Source: Bacteroidota bacterium (GTDB lineage: Bacteria; Bacteroidota; Rhodothermia; Rhodothermales; Rubricoccaceae). From it: a stretch of DNA of 12,137 nucleotides. Where the stretch lies: positions 1 through 12,137 of the forward strand of contig JADFLK010000018.1 of the NCBI GenBank assembly GCA_022564455.1, written 5' to 3'. Below the pieces are notes generated by a model. The model saw only the letters and a list, made by a program, of their open reading frames with translations, did not search any database and was not told the DNA's origin. The first letter of the stretch is position 1; every line of letters begins with the position of its first letter. Shown in pieces: positions 7,236-12,137 of this stretch. Position numbers and translations under genes: made by a program.

Positions 7236-8447
7236 ATGGCTCAACCACTTCGCATTCTAGCCGATGCCAACATCCCGTTCGCCGCCGAGGCCTTCGGCGG
7301 GTTTGGTGAGGTCCGCGAACTTCCGGGGTACGCCATCATGTCCGCCGAGCTAGCCGATGTGGACGTACTTCTGGTTCGTAGCGTCACACAGGTTGGCGAG
7401 CAACTGTTGGCGGGTTCGCCGGTTCGATTTGTGGGAACGGCTACGGCCGGCACCGACCACGTTGACGAGGATTACCTGAAGCGTGCTGAAATCGGGTTCG
7501 CGTCGGCGCCTGGGTCGAACGCTACGTCTGTTGTTGAGTACACGCTGGCCGCGCTCATCTCGACGGCTGCGGATATGGGCGTAGGCCTGCGCGGATGCAC
7601 GCTCGGGGTTGTGGGATGTGGGTGGATCGGCGAAGAGGTGGCAGTGCGGGCTGAGGTGCTGGGGATGGACGTACTTCGCTGCGACCCGCCGCTGGATGCA
7701 CGGCATCCGGCACCTTCGCCTTACGTGGAACTGGAGCCGCTTCTGCAACGATCCGACTTCGTAACACTCCACACTCCCCTTACACGAACTACCCAGGGAG
7801 TGCACGCCACCCATCATCTGATTGATTCGGCAACTCTTGCAACCATGAAGCCGGATGCAGTACTCTTCAATGCCGCGCGGGGAGCTGTGGTGGATAACGG
7901 GGCCCTCAAAGCCGCACTGCAAACCCACAGTATTGCCGGGGCGGTGTTGGACGTGTGGGAGGGCGAACCCGAGGTCGATACCGATCTGGCGCGCCTGGTT
8001 CGCATTGCTACGCCTCACATCGCTGGGTACTCGTTCGATGGAAAGCTGAAGGGGACGCGGATGTTGGAAGAAGCCCTCCGTGGCTGGTTAGCGGGCCAGG
8101 CGGAAAGCGTGCCTTCTGCGTGGGATGTGGAGGCTGCGCTCGAATCAATGCAAAGCAAAGACCTCACCCTGTACGCCTTGCCCGTTCAGGACGATCTGGA
8201 CGGCCTCAACGAAGTTCGTTGGCTAAACGTTCTCGTGCGCCAGGCCTACAACCTTCGCAAGGCCGACCCGCATTTCCGACAAACCGTGCTGGCCGCTGCC
8301 CCCTCCGAACGTGCAGCCGCCTTTCTCGAGCTTCGCCGAACTTACCCCGTGCGCCGTTCGTGGGGTCGGTTTACCGTGAAGACGATGATCCCCAAACGGC
8401 TAGAAGACGTGGTGACGAAGGGGCTTGGGATGGCGGTAGAGGAGTGA
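7236..8447 (+). CDS. pdxB: Erythronate-4-phosphate dehydrogenase (vitamin B6 synthesis)
   Basis: PdxB oxidises 4-phospho-D-erythronate to 2-oxo-3-hydroxy-4-phosphobutanoate, the second step of the DXP-dependent pyridoxal phosphate route, before SerC, PdxA and PdxJ. The 403-residue protein aligns well with E. coli PdxB: RILADANIPFAAEAF near the start, VRSVTQV at 47-53, FVGTATAGTDHVDE at 65-78. The NAD-binding GVVGCGWIG (GxGxxG at 127-132) is intact. The 2-hydroxyacid dehydrogenase catalytic residues are Arg215 (NAARGAVVDN), Glu244 (DVWEGEPE) and His261 (TPHIAGYS), with the same spacing as E. coli Arg208, Glu237 and His254. The C-terminal dimerisation domain extends to 403, somewhat longer than the 378 of E. 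coli. The ATG is the first in frame and fits the family start. It appears monocistronic, with a likely terminator just downstream. Confidence 0.96.
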   Translation: MAQPLRILADANIPFAAEAFGGFGEVRELPGYAIMSAELADVDVLLVRSVTQVGEQLLAGSPVRFVGTATAGTDHVDEDYLKRAEIGFASAPGSNATSVVEYTLAALISTAADMGVGLRGCTLGVVGCGWIGEEVAVRAEVLGMDVLRCDPPLDARHPAPSPYVELEPLLQRSDFVTLHTPLTRTTQGVHATHHLIDSATLATMKPDAVLFNAARGAVVDNGALKAALQTHSIAGAVLDVWEGEPEVDTDLARLVRIATPHIAGYSFDGKLKGTRMLEEALRGWLAGQAESVPSAWDVEAALESMQSKDLTLYALPVQDDLDGLNEVRWLNVLVRQAYNLRKADPHFRQTVLAAAPSERAAAFLELRRTYPVRRSWGRFTVKTMIPKRLEDVVTKGLGMAVEE

Positions 8448-8464
8448 TTACGTGATTACGTGAG
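8445..8464 (+). repeat. Left 8-base tandem array (TGATTACG x2 plus TGAG)
   Basis: Two perfect tandem copies of TGATTACG (8445-8452 and 8453-8460) followed by a partial TGAG. The first copy includes the pdxB stop codon. The reverse complement, CGTAATCA, differs by one base from CGTACTCA, the unit of the array at 8697-8728, so the two arrays form an imperfect inverted pair around the element between them. Confidence 0.7.
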
Positions 8465-8465
8465 A

Positions 8466-8498
8466 GGCGGAACGCGGAACCGCAAACCGCCCCTTTTT
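8466..8498 (+). terminator. Probable intrinsic terminator of pdxB
   Basis: Nested stems GGCGG (8466-8470)/CCGCC (8487-8491) and GCGG (8474-8477)/CCGC (8480-8483) are followed by CC and a run of five T (8494-8498). It lies 19 bases after the pdxB stop. The stem is interrupted by short unpaired stretches, and the T-run also forms the loop of a second hairpin (CCCC/GGGG), so it may instead be part of the repeat element. Confidence 0.45.
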
Positions 8499-8696
8499 GA
8501 GGGGGCTCCCCGCGAAGCGGGGTGGGGGTTTGCTCCAAGCAGGCGGGGCGCTTTGGACAGAGGGCAAACCTTGGGACTCGCCACAGCGCGGTTCACCCTC
8601 CGCCTCGCAAGCTCGGCACCTCCCTCAGAGAGGGAGGGGTTTCCAGACCAGGCTTTTTTTGAACTCGCGCCCGCCCCTCACCTTCACGTACCCAGC

Positions 8697-8728
8697 TAAT
8701 CACGTACTCACATACTCACGTACTCACG
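8697..8728 (-). repeat. Right 8-base tandem array (CGTACTCA units)
   Basis: Period-8 repeats read TAATCA, CGTACTCA, CATACTCA, CGTACTCA, CG on the plus strand, ending two bases before the era stop codon at 8731. Together with the left array it borders the palindromic element as an inverted repeat with one mismatch per unit. Confidence 0.7.
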
Positions 8729-8730
8729 CC

Positions 8731-9615
8731 TCACCTTCCAAACCCGTAACTCCTTAGCATTCCTTCCTTATTCCGCCAGCCGGAGCGGGTCTTGACGTGG
8801 AGTTGGAGGTAAACGGGCTTGCCGAGAAACTCCTCAATCCCCTTCCGGGCTGCCGCCCCCAGACCTTTCAGCGCCTTGCCACGCTTGCCGATCAGAATGC
8901 CCTTCTGAGTGTCCCGCTCGACCACGATCTCGCAGTCGATGAAATCCTTGCCGGTCTCGCGGGTCTCGTACGTCACCACCATCACCTGTGTGGAGTAAGG
9001 GACCTCTTCGCGGAAACGATTGAAGATGGCCTCGCGGACGATCTCGGCGATGAAAAACCGCTCCGGGTGCTCCGAAAGCTGGTCCTTCGGGTAGTAGGGC
9101 GGGCCCAGGGGCAGGCGCTGCTTCACCTGCTCCATGAGCACATCCATGCCTTTGCCCGTTTTCGCGGATACTGGAACCACCTCCTCGAAGGCTCGGATTC
9201 CCGCGTACTGTTCCACCAGTGGAAGCGCTTTCTCCGGAAGGATGAGGTCCATCTTGTTGAGGACCAGAAGCGCCGGTTTCGTGCTGCGGCCAATCCGGTC
9301 CAGCGCCCCCCTGGCATCGTGCGTGAGGGCGGGTTCAGTGGCATCCACCATGAAAAGCAGGATGTCCGCATCGGATACGGAGCGGTCCACGTCGTGCATC
9401 ATCTTCTCGTGGAGGAGATACCGGGGGCGGACGACCCCCGGCGTGTCCAGAAACACGATCTGGCTCATTTCATCCGAATGGATGCCCAGGACGCGGTTTC
9501 GCGTCGTACTCGGCCGCTCTGTAACGATAGACAGCTTCCGGCCGAGGATGTGGTTCATCAGCGTGGACTTACCCACGTTGGGCCGTCCCACTATGGCTAC
9601 CAGAGGCTTGGTCAT
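8731..9615 (-). CDS. era: GTPase Era (ribosome small-subunit maturation)
   Basis: Era binds GTP and the 3' end of 16S rRNA and aids 30S subunit assembly. The 294 residues are of normal length. The GTPase motifs are G1 GRPNVGKST (10-18), G2 at PSTTRN (35-40), G3 DTPG (57-60), G4 NKMD (120-123) and G5 SAK (150-152). The C-terminal KH RNA-binding domain is complete, with GILIGKRGKALKGLG (239-253) as its GxxG loop, and the protein ends KTRSGWRNKEGMLRSYGFGR. The LDTPGVVRPRYLLHEKMM segment reads like Bacteroidota/Rhodothermota Era proteins. The ATG at 9615 overlaps the argF stop (ATGA), so translation is probably coupled. The N-terminus before G1 is short (nine residues), perhaps because of that overlap. 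Confidence 0.97.
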   Translation of the reverse strand: MTKPLVAIVGRPNVGKSTLMNHILGRKLSIVTERPSTTRNRVLGIHSDEMSQIVFLDTPGVVRPRYLLHEKMMHDVDRSVSDADILLFMVDATEPALTHDARGALDRIGRSTKPALLVLNKMDLILPEKALPLVEQYAGIRAFEEVVPVSAKTGKGMDVLMEQVKQRLPLGPPYYPKDQLSEHPERFFIAEIVREAIFNRFREEVPYSTQVMVVTYETRETGKDFIDCEIVVERDTQKGILIGKRGKALKGLGAAARKGIEEFLGKPVYLQLHVKTRSGWRNKEGMLRSYGFGR

Positions 9616-10547
9616 GTACCCACCGTTGGAAAGCCCAGTATCTCCGCCAGGATCGCTTTCTGAATGTGGAGGCGGTTCTCCGCCTGATCGAAGACGACCG
9701 ACTGTGGCCCGTCGATCACCTCAGCCGCCGTCTCCTCGCCTCGATGGGCGGGCAGGTCGTGCATGAAGATCGCGTCCGGCCGGGCCAGCGCCATCAGCTC
9801 CGGCGTCACCTGATACCCTGCGAAGGCGCGCCGCCGCTGCTCGTAGCTCACCTCCTGGCCCATGCTGGTCCAGACATCGGTGTAGACCACGTCCGCGCCC
9901 TCCACGGCCTCCTGGGGCGACTGGATGGCGCGAACGCTCCCGCCGGAGGCGTTCGCGAACTCCTCGAGCTGGATCAGCACCTTCTCCGGCAAGAGATAGC
10001 CGGGCGGCGAGGCGATCGTGAAGTGGGCGCCCGCCAACGTGCTCGCCTGCCCAAGCGAGGCGGCCACGTTGTTCCCATCGCCGATGAAGGCGATGCGCAC
10101 ACCCTGTACATCGCCCTTGCACTCCTGGACGGTGAGCAGATCGGCCAGCGCCTGGCAGGGGTGCTCGTCGTCGGAGAGGGCGTTGATCACCGGCACGGAG
10201 GCGTATTCGGCCAGTTCAAGCAGCGTCGCCTGGGCATAGGTACGGGCGGCGATGCCGTGCACGTAGCGGCTAAGGACGTGGGCCACGTCGGCCACCGGCT
10301 CCCGCTGGCCCAGGCCTACTTCGCTCTGCGAGAGGTACACCGTATGGCCGCCGAGCCGCTGCATCGCCACGTCGAAGCTAACCCGAGTGCGCAGCGACGG
10401 CTTCTCGAAGAGGAGCGCCAGCGTTTGTCCCGCCAGCGCGTCCGTGCACCAGGCAGGGTCGCGTTTGAGCCGGGCCGCCGTCGAAAGGACGGTGGCCAGC
10501 TCGTCGGCGGTGAAATCAGCGATAGAGATCAGGTCACGACCGTGCAA
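9612..10547 (-). CDS. argF: Ornithine carbamoyltransferase (arginine synthesis)
   Basis: The enzyme makes citrulline from ornithine and carbamoyl phosphate. The 311-residue product has the carbamoyl-phosphate motif SLRTR (51-55; the usual STRTR with Leu for Thr), HPCQ (129-132), and the ornithine-specific DVWTSMG loop (224-230). The segment GPQSVVFDQAENRLHIQKAIL (280-300) is typical of the family. The usual HCLP ornithine-site motif reads HDLP here (263-266), so the active-site Cys is an Asp. A TTG at 10547 is chosen as start: it has a strong AGAGGAG eight bases upstream and gives the normal N-terminus HGRDLISIADFTADEL. The frame stays open for 111 further codons upstream to an in-frame start at 10880, but that stretch runs antisense through the divergent gene and is not OTC-like. 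It is followed directly by era. Confidence 0.95.
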   Translation of the reverse strand: MHGRDLISIADFTADELATVLSTAARLKRDPAWCTDALAGQTLALLFEKPSLRTRVSFDVAMQRLGGHTVYLSQSEVGLGQREPVADVAHVLSRYVHGIAARTYAQATLLELAEYASVPVINALSDDEHPCQALADLLTVQECKGDVQGVRIAFIGDGNNVAASLGQASTLAGAHFTIASPPGYLLPEKVLIQLEEFANASGGSVRAIQSPQEAVEGADVVYTDVWTSMGQEVSYEQRRRAFAGYQVTPELMALARPDAIFMHDLPAHRGEETAAEVIDGPQSVVFDQAENRLHIQKAILAEILGFPTVGT

Positions 10548-10562
10548 AGAGCCAACTCCTCT
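10548..10562 (-). promoter_or_regulatory. Ribosome binding site that fixes the TTG start of argF
   Basis: AGAGGAG on the minus strand (10556-10562) stands eight bases before the TTG at 10547. No ATG or GTG nearby has an equally good site, so this decides the start. A Shine-Dalgarno match this strong is not seen before the genes left of era. Confidence 0.75.
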
Positions 10563-10578
10563 GGCAAACTGTATCCGC

Positions 10579-10584
10579 AGTATA
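10579..10584 (-). promoter_or_regulatory. Candidate extended -10 promoter of argF
   Basis: The minus strand reads TGGTATACT, a TGn extended -10 with TATACT as the hexamer, 31 bases before the argF start. The -35 position at the normal 17-base spacing (CTGTTC) is weak, which an extended -10 can offset. No other box in the 139-base divergent region fits argF better. Confidence 0.4.
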
Positions 10585-10617
10585 CCACCGTGCCGGTTGG
10601 CGAACAGAAGCGGTACA

Positions 10618-10647
10618 TTGACAAACGTACCGCTCGCGCTGTAGTCT
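10618..10647 (+). promoter_or_regulatory. Candidate sigma70-type promoter of the cupredoxin fusion gene
   Basis: A perfect -35 hexamer TTGACA (10618-10623) is followed after 18 bases by TAGTCT (10642-10647), a moderate -10. The expected start of transcription is near 10654, giving a leader of about 30 bases. This gene also has a clear GAGAGGA (10671-10677) nine bases before its ATG. Confidence 0.5.
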
Positions 10648-10686
10648 GCGCCCACCTTCGGAGAAACATCGAGAGGAACAACTGCT

Positions 10687-12137
10687 ATGCGACTCGTGCC
10701 TGCCGCGCTGCTCTTGGCAGCCGCCGCGCTCGCTGCGACGACGGCCATGCTCTGGCTGCGCTTCGATCCGCTGTCTACGCCTCCCGTCGAGGCGAATAGT
10801 ACCGTCATCGTCGCTGTCGGCGACGCCTGGTATTGCGACGAAACGTTCGCGGACGGCGTCTGCGATACCGTGATCGCCATCGGCGATACCGTCCTCTGGG
10901 ACTTCGGGGACGCCGTGTTGCCTCACACCACCACCGCGTGCGGCGCCGACTGCGACGCCCCCACTGCAACACCGCTCTGGGACTCGGGCGTCGTCGCGGG
11001 CGGCGGCGGATCGTTCGAGTTCACCTTCACGGAGCCGGGCAGCTATCTCTACTACTGCGAGGTGCATCCGTTTGCGCAGCGGGGCCGGATCATCGTGGAG
11101 GAGGCAGAGCCGGCACCGCCCGCAACGGATCTCTGGCAGGTCGTACCGCCGGGTGTCGAAGTCGAGCGCTTCGCCGGCAACCTCAGCCTTCCGGTGAACC
11201 TGGCAGCCGCGCCCGATCCCGGCAACGACCTGGACGCGCCGTTCCTCTACGTCACGGAGCTCTACGGACAGGTGCGCGTTCTGACGAAGAATGGCACCGT
11301 CTCGACCTACGCAGACGGCCTGCTCAACTTCGATCCCGGCGCCGAGCCGTTTCCCGGCGCCGGCTCCACCGGCGTCTCCGGCATCACCGTGGAGCCCGAG
11401 AGCGGCGATCTCTTCGTCAGCCTCATCTATGCGGACGAGTTGGACAGCGGCGCGCCGAAAGACCGGGTGCTTCGCCTGGAGAGCTCGCCTGACGGCATGA
11501 CGGCCGCGGGGCAGCAGACGGTGATCGAGGGCATCCCTGCCGACTCCGATCATCAGGTGCACGCCCTGACGATCGGCCCGGACGGCAAGCTCTACGTGAA
11601 CGTCTCCGACGGCTTCGATCCGAGCACGGCGCTGAACGACAACGACCTGCGCGGCAAGATCCTGCGCCTGAACCTGGACGGCTCGATCCCGGCCGACAAC
11701 CCAAACCCGGCCAGCGAGGTCTTCGCCAAGGGGTTGCGCAACCCGTTCGGCGCGGCCTGGCATCCGGAAGAGCCCTGGCTTTACGCCAGCGACAACGGCG
11801 TGGTAACGGGAGACCGCATCCTCAAGGTGGTGCCGGGCGAAAGCTACGGCTGGGACGGCGACCAGGATAGCCTGGACCCAAGCCTGAACTTGAGCCTTGA
11901 CCCGAGCCTCTTCCACATCTTCGACCGTATGGACGTCATCTCGCCCACCGCCATCGCCTTCGATCGCGACCACCTGCTATCGCCGGAGGGCGAGACCCAC
12001 CTGTTCGTCGCCATCACTGGACCGTGGTTAGCAACGGGGCCGGTGGCGAACGGCAAGAAGATCCTCGATCTCAAGCTCAACGCCCAGGGCGAGGTGGAGT
12101 CCGTCACTGAACTTGTGAGCTACGTAGGCACGGGGCA
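10687..12137 (+). CDS. Cupredoxin domain fused to a glucose/sorbosone dehydrogenase-like beta-propeller (3' partial)
   Basis: The frame is open to the window end, 483 codons. Residues 1-25 are a hydrophobic export or anchor sequence with no clear cleavage site. Residues about 38-138 are a type 1 copper (plastocyanin-like) domain with ligands His80 (LPHTTT), Cys124 and His127 (YYCEVHPF). The usual axial Met is replaced, probably by Gln131. Four extra Cys (50, 59, 85, 89) could make disulfides. From about 155 is a PQQ-type glucose/sorbosone dehydrogenase (GSDH) propeller: VHALTIGPDGKLYV (291-304), DNDLRGKILRLN (318-329), GLRNPFGAAWHP (349-360), GESYGWDGD (384-392). Such proteins oxidise sugars outside the cytoplasm; the copper domain could take the electrons (inference). 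The last propeller blades are missing, so PQQ binding cannot be judged. ATG 10687 has a good GAGAGGA site. Confidence 0.9.
   Translation, partial: MRLVPAALLLAAAALAATTAMLWLRFDPLSTPPVEANSTVIVAVGDAWYCDETFADGVCDTVIAIGDTVLWDFGDAVLPHTTTACGADCDAPTATPLWDSGVVAGGGGSFEFTFTEPGSYLYYCEVHPFAQRGRIIVEEAEPAPPATDLWQVVPPGVEVERFAGNLSLPVNLAAAPDPGNDLDAPFLYVTELYGQVRVLTKNGTVSTYADGLLNFDPGAEPFPGAGSTGVSGITVEPESGDLFVSLIYADELDSGAPKDRVLRLESSPDGMTAAGQQTVIEGIPADSDHQVHALTIGPDGKLYVNVSDGFDPSTALNDNDLRGKILRLNLDGSIPADNPNPASEVFAKGLRNPFGAAWHPEEPWLYASDNGVVTGDRILKVVPGESYGWDGDQDSLDPSLNLSLDPSLFHIFDRMDVISPTAIAFDRDHLLSPEGETHLFVAITGPWLATGPVANGKKILDLKLNAQGEVESVTELVSYVGTG

Larger units (their letters stand above)
8448..8730. repeat. Palindrome-rich intergenic element between pdxB and era
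   Basis: The space between two convergent genes is filled by hairpin-forming DNA. Visible stems are CCCCTTTTTGAGGGG (8490-8504), CCCCGC/GCGGGG with loop GAA (8508-8522), CCTCCCTC/GAGGGAGG with loop AGA (8619-8637), and the longer-range pair GCAAACC (8482-8488)/GGTTTGC (8527-8533), with GCAAACC occurring again at 8564-8570. Seven T follow at 8654-8660. Two plus-strand frames are open here (8460-8699 and 8497-8757), but their products are low-complexity Pro/Arg/Gly/Ser-rich peptides, so I treat it as non-coding. It resembles the dispersed palindromic elements common in GC-rich genomes; copy number cannot be tested in one window. Confidence 0.65.

Noticed and set aside
8445..8728. CRISPR array
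   Set aside because: The units are 8 bases in direct tandem without spacers, far from CRISPR repeat-spacer structure, and no cas genes are near.
8460..8757. Two overlapping plus-strand frames in the pdxB-era element
   Set aside because: The products are low-complexity readings of hairpin DNA, and one runs into the end of era.
9590..9640. Assembly join at the argF-era boundary
   Set aside because: Both genes have intact normal ends and the four-base overlap is a standard operon junction, so a chance join there is unlikely; coverage data would still be the decisive test.
10548..10880. In-frame 111-codon N-terminal extension of argF
   Set aside because: It is Ser/Ala/Val-rich, runs antisense into the divergent gene, and removing it gives a normal-length enzyme with a good ribosome site at the TTG.
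10534..11973. Minus-strand open frame of 479 codons opposite the cupredoxin fusion
   Set aside because: The opposite frame has copper-site and propeller motifs and a good ribosome site; this one is a high-GC antisense shadow.

Overview
The window is 12.1 kb of dense bacterial DNA with eight complete protein genes and two cut by the window edges. The organism is most likely a member of the Rhodothermota/Balneolota group, close to Bacteroidota. The reasons are a bacillithiol-type BshA, a PdxB and an Era that read like that lineage, a HEAT-repeat/cyclophilin fusion, and start codons that mostly lack a Shine-Dalgarno sequence. A true ornithine carbamoyltransferase, rather than the acetyl- or succinyl-ornithine enzyme of classical Bacteroidetes, fits a deep branch. 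This assignment is inference; there is no rRNA or marker phylogeny to settle it.

Layout. 1-1512 (+): 3' part of a HEAT-repeat protein ending in a cyclophilin prolyl isomerase. 1513-1825: AT-rich gap with a possible gene remnant. 4179 down to 1826 (-): bshA, then a kinase-fold protein whose start overlaps the bshA stop by 4 bases. 4313-5131 (+): a low-GC FkbM-type methyltransferase, running tail to tail into a secreted endonuclease/exonuclease/phosphatase-family enzyme (-). 6281-6904 (-): a membrane-anchored SleB-type cell-wall hydrolase followed by a clear intrinsic terminator. 7236-8447 (+): pdxB of vitamin B6 synthesis. 8448-8730: a palindrome-rich element bordered by inverted arrays of an 8-base unit, filling the space between pdxB and era. 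10547 down to 8731 (-): argF then era, overlapping by ATGA. 10687 to the end (+): a cupredoxin domain fused to a glucose/sorbosone-dehydrogenase-like propeller, divergent from argF.

How the genes relate. The window is mostly housekeeping and envelope functions rather than one pathway. Two pairs look co-translated: bshA with the kinase-like gene, and argF with era. The first may hint at an undescribed partner of thiol metabolism. The most unusual items are that kinase-like gene, the bordered repeat element at 8445-8728, the argF-era coupling, and the cupredoxin-propeller fusion with a probable glutamine axial ligand. The right end (argF and the fusion gene) has strong Shine-Dalgarno sequences and recognisable promoter boxes that the left genes lack. 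I found no CRISPR array, tRNA, rRNA or intact mobile element.
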